Positions 30,030 through 39,598 are shown, counted from the stretch's first letter. The stretch is 64,000 nucleotides of DNA from Frederiksenia canicola (GCF_011455495.1 NZ_CP015029.1:868740-932739); one strand, 5' to 3'. Notes: a model not told the origin generated them from the sequence alone. A program made the numbers and translations.

Positions 30030-30045
30030 TGTGACTTTGTTCACA
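30030..30045. promoter_or_regulatory. Perfect CRP site between fbp and mpl
   Basis: TGTGA-CTTTGT-TCACA is an exact CRP-N consensus. It lies between the divergent fbp and mpl genes and is best placed for fbp. Confidence 0.8.
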
Positions 30046-30068
30046 GTTATCTACATTCAAGGAATTTT

Positions 30069-31433
30069 ATGCAAAAACATATTCACATTCTCGGTATTTG
30101 CGGCACCTTTATGGGCGGGGTGGCGATGATCGCCCGTGAGCTTGGTTATAAAGTCACCGGTTCAGACACCAACGTGTATCCGCCGATGAGCACTTTTCTA
30201 GAAAGAAGTGGTATTGAGATTATCCCAAATTATGATGTGGCACAGCTGCAGCCTACACCTGATATGGTGATCATCGGCAATGCGATCAGCCGTGGCAATC
30301 CGTGTGTGGAGTATGTGTTAGATAATCAGCTCAATTTTACTTCAGGCCCACAATGGCTTCATGATAACTTATTGAAAAATCGTTGGGTTTTAGCGGTTTC
30401 AGGTACCCACGGCAAAACCACTACAACGGGAATGTTGGCGTGGATTTTAGACCAAGCGGGGCTTGATGCTGGCTTTTTGATTGGCGGGGTGGCGGGGAAT
30501 TTTGGCATTTCCGCTCGTGCGGGAAGTGCCCCATTTTTCGTGATAGAAGCCGATGAATACGACTCTGCATTCTTTGACAAGCGGTCGAAGTTCGTCCATT
30601 ACAACCCCAAAACGTTGATTGTGAATAACATCGACTTCGATCACGCCGATATTTTTGATGATTTAAAATCGATTCAACGCCAGTTCCATCACGTTATCCG
30701 CACAATGCCACAGAAAGGCTGTATTTTATCGGCAAAATCCGACAAGAACGTGCAAGATACTCTTGCGATGGGAAGCTACTGTGAATTGCAATTTATCGGC
30801 AAAGACAATGAATGGTTTGCTGAACCGATCACCGCAGATTGCACTCAATTTGCCGTTTATCATCACGGCGAAAAAGCGGGCGAAGTGCATTGGCACATTT
30901 GGGGCGAGCACAATATGCACAATGGATTAATGGCAATCGCCGCCGCACATCATGCAGGCGTTACCATTCCAATGGCGTGCCAAGCTCTCAGTACGTTTAT
31001 CAACGCTAATCGCCGTTTGGAAGTGAAAGGGGAAGTCAATGGCATCACCATTTACGATGATTTCGCCCATCACCCCACCGCTATTTCGGCGACAATCGCC
31101 GCACTTCGTGGCAAAATCAGCAAAGATCAACGCATTTTAGCGGTCCTTGAGCCCCGTTCAAACACGATGAAAATGGGCGTGCATAAAGACGAAATTGCCC
31201 CATCTCTGGCTGATGCGGATCAGGTGTTTGTCTTCCAACCCGACACAATTCCTTGGCAAGTCAGCCAAATTACCGAGGCTCTTTGCCAGCCAGCACAATG
31301 GGCTACAAGCATTGATGAACTCGTCGAGCAAGTTACCCAAGTCGCACAACCAAATGATCACATTTTGGTGATGAGCAACGGCGCCTTTGGCGGCATTCAT
31401 CAGAAATTGCTTGACCGACTTGCAAAAAATTAG
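30069..31433 (+). CDS. mpl: Murein tripeptide ligase Mpl
   Basis: Mpl recycles peptidoglycan: it joins the tripeptide L-Ala-gamma-D-Glu-meso-DAP to UDP-MurNAc in the cytoplasm using ATP. The 454-residue protein belongs to the Mur ligase family, with an N-terminal ILGICGTFMGGVAMIARELG Rossmann motif, the P-loop VSGTHGKTTTTGMLAW near residues 112-127, ADEYDSAFFDKRSKF, and the late DDFAHHPTAI and LEPRSNTMKMG motifs diagnostic of Mpl rather than MurC. One USS lies inside the coding sequence (30577). AAGGAA precedes the ATG. It stands alone on this strand. Confidence 0.95.
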   Translation: MQKHIHILGICGTFMGGVAMIARELGYKVTGSDTNVYPPMSTFLERSGIEIIPNYDVAQLQPTPDMVIIGNAISRGNPCVEYVLDNQLNFTSGPQWLHDNLLKNRWVLAVSGTHGKTTTTGMLAWILDQAGLDAGFLIGGVAGNFGISARAGSAPFFVIEADEYDSAFFDKRSKFVHYNPKTLIVNNIDFDHADIFDDLKSIQRQFHHVIRTMPQKGCILSAKSDKNVQDTLAMGSYCELQFIGKDNEWFAEPITADCTQFAVYHHGEKAGEVHWHIWGEHNMHNGLMAIAAAHHAGVTIPMACQALSTFINANRRLEVKGEVNGITIYDDFAHHPTAISATIAALRGKISKDQRILAVLEPRSNTMKMGVHKDEIAPSLADADQVFVFQPDTIPWQVSQITEALCQPAQWATSIDELVEQVTQVAQPNDHILVMSNGAFGGIHQKLLDRLAKN

Positions 31434-31450
31434 CCGGAAGTGACCGCTTG

Positions 31451-31473
31451 TTTAGGGCGGGTAACGCCCTAAA
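31451..31473 (-). terminator. Terminator overlapping the CDF stop codon
   Basis: TTTAGGGCG and CGCCCTAAA form a 9-bp stem with a 5-base loop. The TAG stop of the transporter (31469-31471) lies inside the stem, and a USS follows on the 3' side. Confidence 0.65.
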
Positions 31474-32077
31474 TGTCATTGATGGCTGCTTTGGTCACTT
31501 GCCAGCCACTACGAAAAATAATCAAACTGAGTAGTAAACTGGCGAGTGGATCAATCCATTGCCATGCCAAGAAGTAGGCACCTAACCCAGAAATAATTGC
31601 CACCAGAGAGCCAAGTAAATCAGCCAGAACATGTAAATAAGCCGCTCGGATATTGAGGTTCTCATGGTTTGCCTTGAGCATCATTTGAGCGACGACGATA
31701 TTAACCAATAATCCGATCACTGCAACAGCGATCATTGGCAACGCTGCGATGGTTTGCGGAGATTGCAATCTTTCAATGGCTTCCCAAATAATACACAGTG
31801 CGATAACAAGTAGCGATCCGCCGTTGAGCAGAGCCAGCCATTTTGATATAGGCGAGTGAGCAAACCACAGTGCTAAAACGGCTAATCCAATCGACAGGCT
31901 GTCATTTGCCATGTGTCCTGCATCAGCGATTAACGCTAAGCTGTTAAAGAAATAACCACCGACAAATTCAATTAACATAAAAACAGTAATGATAGCGAAG
32001 CTCCAGAGTAAGGTGTTGCGATCCTGTGGAAGATGGCTGTGGTGATCGTGGTCATGCTCAGAATGTGAATGTGTCAT
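31469..32077 (-). CDS. Cation diffusion facilitator (zinc-type) lacking the C-terminal domain
   Basis: This inner-membrane metal efflux protein is of the CDF/ZitB type. The His-rich N-terminus (SHSEHDHDHHSH) and two HxxxD sites in predicted helices 2 and 5 (ADAGHMANDS and HVLADLLGS) give the tetrahedral zinc site expected for a Zn/Cd exporter. Only 202 residues are present against about 300 usual: all six membrane segments are there, but the cytoplasmic C-terminal dimerisation domain is missing. The stop codon lies in the stem of a terminator, so the short form looks settled rather than a recent frameshift. Some CDF proteins without this domain are known to function. Confidence 0.85.
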   Translation of the reverse strand: MTHSHSEHDHDHHSHLPQDRNTLLWSFAIITVFMLIEFVGGYFFNSLALIADAGHMANDSLSIGLAVLALWFAHSPISKWLALLNGGSLLVIALCIIWEAIERLQSPQTIAALPMIAVAVIGLLVNIVVAQMMLKANHENLNIRAAYLHVLADLLGSLVAIISGLGAYFLAWQWIDPLASLLLSLIIFRSGWQVTKAAINDI

Positions 32078-32152
32078 AAATATGCCTTCTATGTGAAAGT
32101 AATAAGTAGAGCATAAAGGTTGTAGTCGCTACAAGCTCAAGCCGAAAATAAA

Positions 32153-32178
32153 AAATGCCCCAACGATGTGGGGCATTT
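32153..32178 (-). terminator. satP terminator
   Basis: AAATGCCCC (32153-32161) pairs with GGGGCATTT (32170-32178), with T-rich sequence following on the minus strand. It is the end of the potD-satP transcript. Confidence 0.75.
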
Positions 32179-32207
32179 GCAAAAAAGTTGGCGGATCTGA
32201 CCGCTTG

Positions 32208-32777
32208 TTAGGCTTTGGGTGCGCCGATTGGTAACACGGTACGACCGAAACTTTCGTTGATGATTTCTGCTGCGGCTAAGTAGAATGCGGCAAGTGCAGT
32301 TGCTAAACCAAAATTACCGCCGATATGGGTGATGTTATGGTTACCCGTAAAATCGCCTGCGGCTAATAAGTAGAATGTGATGGTTAATAATGCGAAGATC
32401 ACTTGTAACGCACGGGCTTTCGCCAGTGTACCAACGAACATCATTAAGGTGAAGGTTCCCCAAACGATTAAATACCAGCCGATAAATTCCGCCGAAACAG
32501 TTGTCGCGAAGAAGGTTTTGAATAGGGCGAATGACCACCAGAATGCCCCGTAGCTGGTGAATGCAGTGAAACCAAAGGTGTTGCCTTTCGAAAATTCGAA
32601 CATCCCCGCAATCATTTGTGCGGTGCCGCCGAAGGCAAAGCCCATTGCAAGCACTAAGCCGACGTTTTCGCCGCCGAAGGTGCCGTTGTTAATTAAGCTA
32701 AGTAACCAAGTTGTTAGGGCAAATCCACATAAACCGAGTGGGCCTGGATTTGCTGTTGCTGTTTGATGAGCAGACAT
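32208..32777 (-). CDS. satP: Acetate/succinate transporter, SatP (YaaH) family
   Basis: This 189-residue inner-membrane protein of the GPR1/FUN34/YaaH family, with six predicted membrane segments, moves acetate and succinate with protons. The N-terminal NPGPLGLCGFALTTWLLSL matches the family signature (NPAPLGLxGFA), and ETIAGMFEF-like text appears here as AQMIAGMFEFSKGNTFG. The length agrees with E. coli SatP (188). It starts 9 bases after the potD stop codon, so the two are probably co-transcribed, an unusual pairing. The stop TAA shares its last A with a USS core. Confidence 0.92.
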   Translation of the reverse strand: MSAHQTATANPGPLGLCGFALTTWLLSLINNGTFGGENVGLVLAMGFAFGGTAQMIAGMFEFSKGNTFGFTAFTSYGAFWWSFALFKTFFATTVSAEFIGWYLIVWGTFTLMMFVGTLAKARALQVIFALLTITFYLLAAGDFTGNHNITHIGGNFGLATALAAFYLAAAEIINESFGRTVLPIGAPKA

Positions 32778-32786
32778 TTAAGACCT

Positions 32787-33854
32787 CTATTTGCTATTTG
32801 TTCTGAGTAAATTCCAGTATTTTTCATAGATTTCGACAGCTTCGCCGACATCACTTTGTAAAATACCTTTTTCAATTTGTTCAAGGGGTGGGAAGATCAA
32901 TGGATCGTTCACTAAACTTTCAGAGAGAAGTGGTGTTACTTTCTCGTTCGGCATAGAGAAGCCCATCACCTCAATCACCTCTTTCGCACTTTCTGGACGC
33001 AACAAGAAATCGATAAATTTATGTGCCGCATCCTTATTTTTGGCTTGTTTTGGAATTGCGTAGTTATCCATCCAAACCACCGCTCCTTCTTTGGGGAAGA
33101 TGAATTTGATGTCTGGATTTTCGCTTTTCGCACGGTGTGCCGAGCCTGTCCAGATCATCCCAACATCCACTTCGCCTTGTAAATAAGGCATTTCAGGGGA
33201 GTCAGAGTTGAACACTAACACATTCGGCACGACTTTGAGTAAACGCTCGTAAGCTGTTTTAATTTCACTTTCCTTGGTGGTATTCGGCGATTTGCCGTCT
33301 AACAACAACGCAATGTGGAACACTTCACGAGCATCATTCATCAGCAATAACTTGCCTTTGAATTCGGGTTTCCAAAAATCGCCCCAACTGGTAAGTTTGG
33401 CTGGGTCGATATTGGCACTGTTCACGCCGATGCCAGTTAAACCATAGACATAAGGCAGTGAGTATTTATTTTTAGGGTCGAAAGGCTTGCCCATCAAGGC
33501 TTTATCAACATTGTCGAAATTGCTTAATTTGCTTTTATCAATTTCCGCCAACATCCCTTCTTTCGCCATTTTGCCGACATAGTAGCTTGATGGGAACACA
33601 ATATCGTAGCCCGCACCATTGGCTAATTTCAGCTTTGAATACATTTCTTCGTTACTTTCAAAGGTAGAGTAGATCACCTCGATACCCGTTTCCTTCGTGA
33701 ACTGCTCAAGTAACGATGACGGCACATATTCCGTCCAGTTATACACATACAATTTTTCTGCTGCCTGAGCAGATAATGCAGAAAAAGCCACCGCAACTGC
33801 CATCAATTTGGCAAAAAATATTCGACCGAATTTGATCAATTTTTCGTTCCTCAT
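32787..33854 (-). CDS. potD: Spermidine/putrescine-binding protein PotD
   Basis: This periplasmic binding protein captures polyamines for the PotABC importer. The frame from the ATG 33852-33854 gives 355 residues with a signal peptide ending SALSAQAA, followed by [20 protein letters not shown], a close match to Pot[30 protein letters not shown] and WMDNYAIP in the second lobe are typical. The start is uncertain: the ATG has no ribosome binding site, but GAGGA lies inside the first codons at proper distance from a TTG (33837-33839), which would give a shorter signal peptide starting at Ile-Lys-Phe. potABC are not adjacent; satP follows. Confidence 0.9.
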   Translation of the reverse strand: MRNEKLIKFGRIFFAKLMAVAVAFSALSAQAAEKLYVYNWTEYVPSSLLEQFTKETGIEVIYSTFESNEEMYSKLKLANGAGYDIVFPSSYYVGKMAKEGMLAEIDKSKLSNFDNVDKALMGKPFDPKNKYSLPYVYGLTGIGVNSANIDPAKLTSWGDFWKPEFKGKLLLMNDAREVFHIALLLDGKSPNTTKESEIKTAYERLLKVVPNVLVFNSDSPEMPYLQGEVDVGMIWTGSAHRAKSENPDIKFIFPKEGAVVWMDNYAIPKQAKNKDAAHKFIDFLLRPESAKEVIEVMGFSMPNEKVTPLLSESLVNDPLIFPPLEQIEKGILQSDVGEAVEIYEKYWNLLRTNSK

Positions 33855-33963
33855 TATTGGGGGGATGGTAAAAAAGTCAGCGAAACTGACCGCTTGTAGT
33901 GTGTTTTTCGCCACAGCGAAAGCGGCCAAGTATAGCGATTTTGGTAGGGATTAGCTATGAAAA

Positions 33964-34485
33964 TTATTTGGTGGCTTGCTGCTCAAAGAGCGGTTTCATC
34001 ACTTTTTCTTCTTGATAAATCCGCACGCCTAAAATAATTAAATAAATGGGGAAAACGAAGTAAAGCGTATGCCAAGCGTGGCACAACAAAATAATCCCAA
34101 TAAGCTCTGGAATGATGTTCAAGAAATAGTTCGGGTGGCGGATATGTTTAAAAATGGGCGAGGTATTGAGCTGATGGTGTGGCAAAATGTAGAGTTTTAC
34201 TGTCCAAATTTCACCCAATTCACGAATCACCCAAAACAATGCGACAAGCGAAAGCACAACAATCACCGCACCGATTAAGGACGTGGAATCAAATACATAG
34301 CCGTAATAATTCGCTTCAAATAACGCGGAGAAATAGAATAAAACGTGCGCAATGGAAAGCAGCGTGGAGTTGGTTTTGCCGTATTGGATCGCCCCTTTGG
34401 CAATGAGATTTTTTTCGTTTTTAATCGAAATTTTCAGACTAAATAGACGAATGATAAAAAATAAACAGAACAAGACAGTGATCAT
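33964..34485 (-). CDS. Isoprenylcysteine carboxyl methyltransferase-like membrane protein
   Basis: This 173-residue integral membrane protein has four or five predicted hydrophobic segments. The C-terminal motif IRHPNYFLNIIPELIG with its RHPNY core, followed by a hydrophobic stretch and an E-rich tail (YQEEKVMKPLF), is the methyltransferase signature of the ICMT / phospholipid methyltransferase superfamily. Bacterial members have varied or unknown substrates, so I do not assign a reaction. GGAG precedes the ATG. It lies alone between potD and ubiD, with a USS on its upstream side. Confidence 0.78.
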   Translation of the reverse strand: MITVLFCLFFIIRLFSLKISIKNEKNLIAKGAIQYGKTNSTLLSIAHVLFYFSALFEANYYGYVFDSTSLIGAVIVVLSLVALFWVIRELGEIWTVKLYILPHHQLNTSPIFKHIRHPNYFLNIIPELIGIILLCHAWHTLYFVFPIYLIILGVRIYQEEKVMKPLFEQQATK

Positions 34486-34599
34486 GGTTTTCTCCTTTAG
34501 AAATGAATAAAAAATTAGTCGTTAAATTTGCAAAATTCTTACTGAAACTGACCGCTTGTTTGGTAAAAATAGGGCGACCACATTGAGCCGCCCGAGATA

Positions 34600-36069
34600 T
34601 TATTTTGAAATACCGAGTTCTTCCCAAATATCGTCCACCCGTTTGACGATGTCAGGATTTTTCACAATCGGTGTTCCCCATTCTCGCGTGGTTTCACCCG
34701 CCCATTTGTTCGTCGCGTCAATGCCCATTTTTGATCCAAGCCCTGCGACTGGGGAGGCGAAGTCAAGATAGTCGATTGGGGTGTTTTCGATCAATGTGGT
34801 ATCACGAGCGGGATCGCAGCGGGTCGTGATTGCCCAGATCACATCTTTCCAATCGCGAGCATTCACATCATCATCACACACAATCACAAATTTGGTGTAC
34901 ATAAATTGGCGTAAAAACGACCATACCCCCATCATCACTCGTTTGGCGTGTCCTGCGTACTGTTTTTTGATCGTCACTACCGCTAAGCGATAAGAGCAGC
35001 CTTCAGGTGGCAGATAAAAGTCGACAATTTCAGGGAACTGTTTTTGCAAAATCGGGATAAAGACTTCATTCAACGCTTCACCGAGTACTGCTGGCTCATC
35101 GGGCGGGCGACCTGTGTAGGTCGAATGATAGATCGCATCTTTTCGCATGGTCATGTGGGTGACGGTGAACACGGGGAAATATTCCTGTTCATTATAATAG
35201 CCCGTATGGTCGCCATAAGGGCCTTCAAGTGCGGTTTCTTGCGGGTCGATATAGCCTTCTAACACAATTTCGGCACTGGCAGGCACTTCAAGAGAATTGC
35301 TTCGCGATTTTACCACTTCGGTTTTATTGCCCCGTAATAGCCCCGCGAACGCATATTCGGAAAGGCTGTCAGGAATGGGGGTTACTGCCGCTAAAATCGT
35401 GGCGGGATCGGCTCCCAATGCCACCGAAACAGGAAACGGCTCGTTCGGGTGAGCTTCTTTCCACTCTTGGAAATCCAAGGCTCCGCCTCGGTGGGAAAGC
35501 CAGCGCATAATCAGTTTGTTTTTGCCGATCAGTTGTTGCCGGTAAATCCCCAAATTTTGCCGTTTTTTGTACGGACCTTGGGTAATCGTCAGTCCCCAAG
35601 TGATCAGCGGTGCGACATCGCCTTGCCAGCAGTGCATAATCGGCAGTTGGTAGAGATCAACCTCATCGCCCGACAGCACGATTTGCTGACAATCTGCTTT
35701 GCTCAACACTTTGCTCGGCATATTCAGCACCTGTTTCCACTGTGGAATTTGTCCGATCAGCTCTTTAAAACCTTTCGGCGGTTCAGGCTCTTTTAAGAAC
35801 GCCAGCAGTTTGCCGAGCTCTCGCAACGCCGAAACATCAGGCTGTCCCATTCCCATTGCAACCCGTTCTGGCGTGCCAAATAAATTGCACAACACTGGCA
35901 TTTTGTAGCCTTTAGGGTTCTCAAATAGCAATGCTGGTCCACCCATTCGCAAGGTGCGGTCAGCGATTTCGGTCATTTCTAAATAAGGATCAATTTCGTG
36001 GCAGATGCGTTTTAGCTCGCCTTTTTGTTCCAGTAAATCAAGAAAATCTCGCAGGTTTTTGTATTTCAT
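34600..36069 (-). CDS. ubiD: 4-hydroxy-3-polyprenylbenzoate decarboxylase
   Basis: UbiD decarboxylates 3-polyprenyl-4-hydroxybenzoate in ubiquinone synthesis using prenylated FMN made by UbiX. The start is set at ATG 36067-36069 ([13 protein letters not shown]), giving 489 residues as in E. coli (497). The 26 residues upstream would cross a USS palindrome and are not conserved. [29 protein letters not shown] and [17 protein letters not shown] carry the conserved Arg-Glu region of the active site, and [15 protein letters not shown] is also typical. Weak AAGGA-like ribosome binding site. It stands alone; ubiX is not in the window. Confidence 0.95.
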   Translation of the reverse strand: MKYKNLRDFLDLLEQKGELKRICHEIDPYLEMTEIADRTLRMGGPALLFENPKGYKMPVLCNLFGTPERVAMGMGQPDVSALRELGKLLAFLKEPEPPKGFKELIGQIPQWKQVLNMPSKVLSKADCQQIVLSGDEVDLYQLPIMHCWQGDVAPLITWGLTITQGPYKKRQNLGIYRQQLIGKNKLIMRWLSHRGGALDFQEWKEAHPNEPFPVSVALGADPATILAAVTPIPDSLSEYAFAGLLRGNKTEVVKSRSNSLEVPASAEIVLEGYIDPQETALEGPYGDHTGYYNEQEYFPVFTVTHMTMRKDAIYHSTYTGRPPDEPAVLGEALNEVFIPILQKQFPEIVDFYLPPEGCSYRLAVVTIKKQYAGHAKRVMMGVWSFLRQFMYTKFVIVCDDDVNARDWKDVIWAITTRCDPARDTTLIENTPIDYLDFASPVAGLGSKMGIDATNKWAGETTREWGTPIVKNPDIVKRVDDIWEELGISK

Positions 36070-36104
36070 TGTTTTATCCTTCCATTTACAAAAATTATAG
36101 CAAA

Positions 36105-36124
36105 TTTGACCGCTTACAAGCGGT
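36105..36124. repeat. Head-to-head USS palindrome upstream of ubiD
   Basis: GACCGCTTACAAGCGGTC is a near-perfect palindrome made of two opposed USS cores that share the central bases; the plus-strand core at 36116 is perfect, and the extended ATTTTGCAAA block follows it. Confidence 0.75.
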
Positions 36125-36241
36125 CTGATTTCGGCAAAATTTTGCAAATCTGTTTTGTACTTAAATAACCATAAAAAAATTATAGAAATATCTTGCCGTT
36201 CTGCTAAAATCTCGCCACTTTACCGAACAGGAGAATGAACT

Positions 36242-37207
36242 ATGTTAAAAAGAACCGCGTTAAGCCTTGCTTTATTAGGGGCAACGGCAGTTGCGAATGC
36301 CAATGTATTAACTACTGTGAAACCGCTTGGTTTTATCGCCAATGCCATCACCGATGGGGTAACCGAAACCAATGTGTTGTTACCGATGAGTGCATCACCA
36401 CACGATTATAATTTGAAACCGTCTGATGTTGAGCAGCTTAAATCTGCCCAACTTGTAGTTTGGGTAGGTGATGATATGGAAACCTTTTTAGAGAAAAGTA
36501 TCGATAAGTTGCCAAAAGAAAAAGTACTGACCTTGCAAGATGTGGAAGCCATTGAACAAATCGTTGATGCAGCAAAAGAGCATGATCACGATGATGATCA
36601 TAAGGATCACAAAGATCATAAACACGAACATAAGCACAAACATGCACATAAACATCACGATCATGCTCATGAAGGGCACGACCATCATCACGATGAAGAT
36701 TGGCACATCTGGCTTTCGCCAACAGCAAGTGAACATATTGCCACACAAATTGCGGAGCGTTTGAGCCAACAAATGCCAGAGAAAAAAGCGAAAATTGAAG
36801 CCAATTTAGCCGATTTCAAAGCGGCGTTAGCGAAGAAGAATGGTGAAATTACCCAACAACTTGCCACCGCAAAAGGCAAAGGTTACTACACTTTCCACGA
36901 TGCTTATGGACATTTTGAGCGGGCCTATGGTTTGGAGTCGCTTGGTTCATTTACTATCAACCCAACCATTGCTCCAGGAGCGAAGACGTTAAATTCAATT
37001 AAGAAAAATATCCAAAAACACAAAGCACAATGCTTATTTGCAGAACCGCAATTCACCCCAAAAGTGATCGAGAGTTTAAGCAAAGGCACGGCGACAAAAG
37101 TTGGTCAGCTTGACCCGCTTGGCGAAAAAGTAGCAATGGGCAAAGATGCTTATACACAATTCCTGCAAGCGGTAGCAGATGAGTTTAGCAACTGTTTAAG
37201 TAAGTAA
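36242..37207 (+). CDS. znuA: High-affinity zinc ABC transporter, binding protein ZnuA
   Basis: ZnuA captures zinc in the periplasm for the ZnuBC importer. The 321-residue protein has a clear signal peptide (cleavage near residue 20, VANA|N), SASPHDYNLKPSDV with the first zinc His near residue 60, and a very His/Asp-rich loop at about 113-154 (alternating DH, KH and HH) that is the family's metal-capturing loop. HDAYGHFERAYGL and the C-terminal FAEPQFTPK and two Cys residues complete the pattern. znuBC are not adjacent. No clear Zur box could be recognised upstream. AGGAG lies before the ATG. Confidence 0.95.
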   Translation: MLKRTALSLALLGATAVANANVLTTVKPLGFIANAITDGVTETNVLLPMSASPHDYNLKPSDVEQLKSAQLVVWVGDDMETFLEKSIDKLPKEKVLTLQDVEAIEQIVDAAKEHDHDDDHKDHKDHKHEHKHKHAHKHHDHAHEGHDHHHDEDWHIWLSPTASEHIATQIAERLSQQMPEKKAKIEANLADFKAALAKKNGEITQQLATAKGKGYYTFHDAYGHFERAYGLESLGSFTINPTIAPGAKTLNSIKKNIQKHKAQCLFAEPQFTPKVIESLSKGTATKVGQLDPLGEKVAMGKDAYTQFLQAVADEFSNCLSK

Positions 37208-37212
37208 TGGCT

Positions 37213-37239
37213 AAATAGCCCCGTTTATCGGGGCTATTT
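37213..37239. terminator. Terminator between znuA and cls
   Basis: Perfect 11-bp arms AAATAGCCCCG (37213-37223) and CGGGGCTATTT (37229-37239) with a 5-base loop serve two convergent genes. Confidence 0.85.
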
Positions 37240-37242
37240 ACG

Positions 37243-38706
37243 TTAAAGCAGTGGGCTAGAAAGGTAAAACAGTTTTTCTGTAATGCGTTGATAGACCGGA
37301 CGTTTAGCCCATTTTTCAGCATCAATTTGAACAGAAGCCTTGATATAGTCATGTTGCAACAAGCTCACTTGTTTGGCAAAGTCTTTATCATCAACAATCA
37401 TTGTCACTTCAAAATTCAGTAGAAAACTGCGAATGTCCATATTGACTGAGCCGATAAGCACTAAGCGATCGTCAATCACGATACTTTTAGTATGTAGTAA
37501 TCCTTGCTCAAAGCGATAAATTTCTACCCCAGTTTCAAGTAATTCATCAAAGAAATAGCGACTTGCCCACTCGACCATCGTGGAGTCATTGCGTTCAGGC
37601 ACAATGATTCTAACTTCGACTCCCCTTAATGCCGCATTTTCTAATGCACTGGCAATTTCAGGGCTTGGCACAAAATAAGGTGTGGTAATTACAATACTAT
37701 TACGGGCAGAGTAAATTGCAGTTGCTAAGGCTCTTGGCATCAGTTCTTTATTTTCATTCGGACCAGAAGGCAGAATCTGCACGGCGTGTTGGTTATCCAT
37801 TTCTACAGGCAGGAGCTTTTCATCGGGAAGGGAGGGAAGGGCATCAATTTCTTCTTCAATTTGCCAATCCCAAGAGTGCAATGCGGCGAGTATTGTTGAA
37901 ACAGGGCCGTTAATTCTCACCATTACGTCAATCCACTGTCCAACATCTTGATCTTGTTTGAAATAGGCAGGATCAACCATATTCATACTGCCTGTATAAG
38001 CAATGTGATTGTCGATAACGATAATTTTGCGGTGTTGACGTAAGTCGATTCGGCTTAAAAAAACTCGCCATAATTTCACTTTCAGAGCTTCCGCAATTTC
38101 AATCCCATGACTTCGCATCGTATGATAATGTTCACTTCCAATAAAATCAGCACTTCCAACCGCATCTAATAGGATTTGAACTTTTACACCACGTTGTGCA
38201 GCCTGTTGTAAGGCAATAGCAACTTCATCGACCATTCCCCCATTGTGCCAAATATAAAAAATCATACGAATTTCTGTTTGGGCTTGATGAATGTCTCGAA
38301 TGATTTGTCGCATAATGGTATCAGGAGAAGAAAATAGTTTTAATTCATTTCCTGCGATACAAGGAATTTGTAATTGTCTTTGACAGAGTTCAAAGAGAGC
38401 CAGATAACGACCTGACATGTTTTGGCGTAGCAAGTGCGGCTGTTGTTCAAGCTGTGTAAACCACTGTTGGTAAGTAGGGGCTAGTTTTTGTGCTTTTTCC
38501 GCATGCTTACGTCCAAGCGTAATTTCACCAAACAGTAAGTAAATAATTAAACCCACAATTGGTAGCAGATAAATCAACATAATCCATGAGATTGTGGCGG
38601 AGTTGGATTGCTTTTTAGTGAGTAAACGTAATGTGACAGTCGCAATCGCAAACCAGAAAAGTAGTGGAGAAACAATGGAGGCGATCTGTGTGACGGTAAT
38701 ATTCAT
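37243..38706 (-). CDS. cls: Cardiolipin synthase
   Basis: Cls makes cardiolipin from phosphatidylglycerol at the inner membrane. The 487-residue protein has two N-terminal membrane segments (about 8-30 and 40-62) and two phospholipase-D HKD motifs: HRKIIVIDNHIAYTGSMNM near residue 220 and HTKSIVIDDRLVLIGSVNMD near 405. This layout matches ClsA (486 residues in E. coli). The ATG is 2 bases from the stop of the EEP-family gene upstream, and that gene follows lpxB, so lpxB-EEP-cls form one operon of envelope-lipid genes. It is the last gene before a shared terminator. Confidence 0.95.
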   Translation of the reverse strand: MNITVTQIASIVSPLLFWFAIATVTLRLLTKKQSNSATISWIMLIYLLPIVGLIIYLLFGEITLGRKHAEKAQKLAPTYQQWFTQLEQQPHLLRQNMSGRYLALFELCQRQLQIPCIAGNELKLFSSPDTIMRQIIRDIHQAQTEIRMIFYIWHNGGMVDEVAIALQQAAQRGVKVQILLDAVGSADFIGSEHYHTMRSHGIEIAEALKVKLWRVFLSRIDLRQHRKIIVIDNHIAYTGSMNMVDPAYFKQDQDVGQWIDVMVRINGPVSTILAALHSWDWQIEEEIDALPSLPDEKLLPVEMDNQHAVQILPSGPNENKELMPRALATAIYSARNSIVITTPYFVPSPEIASALENAALRGVEVRIIVPERNDSTMVEWASRYFFDELLETGVEIYRFEQGLLHTKSIVIDDRLVLIGSVNMDIRSFLLNFEVTMIVDDKDFAKQVSLLQHDYIKASVQIDAEKWAKRPVYQRITEKLFYLSSPLL

Positions 38707-38708
38707 GT

Positions 38709-39575
38709 TTAGTCCAATTTCAATTTAATCAACAGAGGGTTATGATCTGAGCTTTCTGTTTCAAGTGTTGTTGCATCTAGAACCGAAAGTCCTTTTACAA
38801 AAATATGATCTAATGGATTGTTCATAAAGTGAAGTCGGACATCTGGTGAAAAACTGACGGGTCTAAAGTGATGTTTATTTGCGAGTTCTTCGACTAAACG
38901 CAGACGTCGTTTGTTCCAAGTATTGAAGTCGCCAGCTAAAATAATTGGACCTTGGTGTGTTGCTATTAAGTTAAAGGCTTCAGTTAATTGTTGTTGGTAG
39001 TTAGTAGGATTCCACTCAAAATTGACTAAATGTAAATTAACTACAAGCAGCGATTTTCCATTTAGCAATGGGTAAGTTGTTGCGACCCCCACTTTAGGCA
39101 GTTTTATCCAAGGCTCTTTTGTTGCACTAGCACAATAAGTTTGTGGTGCAAATTTTGCAAGAGTACCTACACCAGAAAAAGTATTGTGATAAGCAAAGCT
39201 TACGGCATAAACGAAATAAGGAAAGTGTTTTTCAAGCAGTTTTTCTAGATGTTGCTGGCTACTAATCTCTTGTAACAACAAGAGGTCTGCGTTATGTGAA
39301 AGAGTATGTAAAGTATCTTGCCAGCCAGCATCTTGTCCTTTATGAATATTCCAAACTAATAGTTGAAATTCAGACTGATTAAGCACTTCCGTTTGTTGTT
39401 CTGCATGATAGCAGTCAGTGATATCACTCCGCTTTTTTAGTGCATAATTGACCTGATTCGTAGAGAAAAATGTTGTTTTAGGTGGGCTAAACATCGTAAA
39501 TGCAATGAGAAAGTAGCCCCCTAAAACGAGAAAAATTGCCACCAAAATCACAATGGTTTTTTTTAATTTCGACAT
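38709..39575 (-). CDS. Endonuclease/exonuclease/phosphatase family protein
   Basis: This 288-residue protein has one N-terminal membrane anchor (about 8-28, IVILVAIFLVLGGYFLIAF) and a periplasmic-facing EEP domain. Landmarks are LLVWNIHKGQDAGW, LLLQEIS (catalytic Glu), ILAGDFNTWN and SSDHNPLLIKL (catalytic His). It resembles YafD and YbhP of E. coli; ybhP sits next to clsB there, as this gene sits next to cls here. The substrate is unknown; a phosphodiesterase acting on lipid-linked compounds is only a guess. The ATG at 39573-39575 is chosen; an in-frame TTG at 39602 would overlap lpxB. Confidence 0.82.
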   Translation of the reverse strand: MSKLKKTIVILVAIFLVLGGYFLIAFTMFSPPKTTFFSTNQVNYALKKRSDITDCYHAEQQTEVLNQSEFQLLVWNIHKGQDAGWQDTLHTLSHNADLLLLQEISSQQHLEKLLEKHFPYFVYAVSFAYHNTFSGVGTLAKFAPQTYCASATKEPWIKLPKVGVATTYPLLNGKSLLVVNLHLVNFEWNPTNYQQQLTEAFNLIATHQGPIILAGDFNTWNKRRLRLVEELANKHHFRPVSFSPDVRLHFMNNPLDHIFVKGLSVLDATTLETESSDHNPLLIKLKLD

Positions 39576-39598
39576 TTCTTTTTCTCTAAGAACATTTA

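Noticed and set aside
36578-36702. Repetitive GATCAT/CACGAT stretch that could look like a tandem repeat or array
   Set aside because: It encodes the His/Asp-rich metal loop of ZnuA and is not a CRISPR or satellite repeat.
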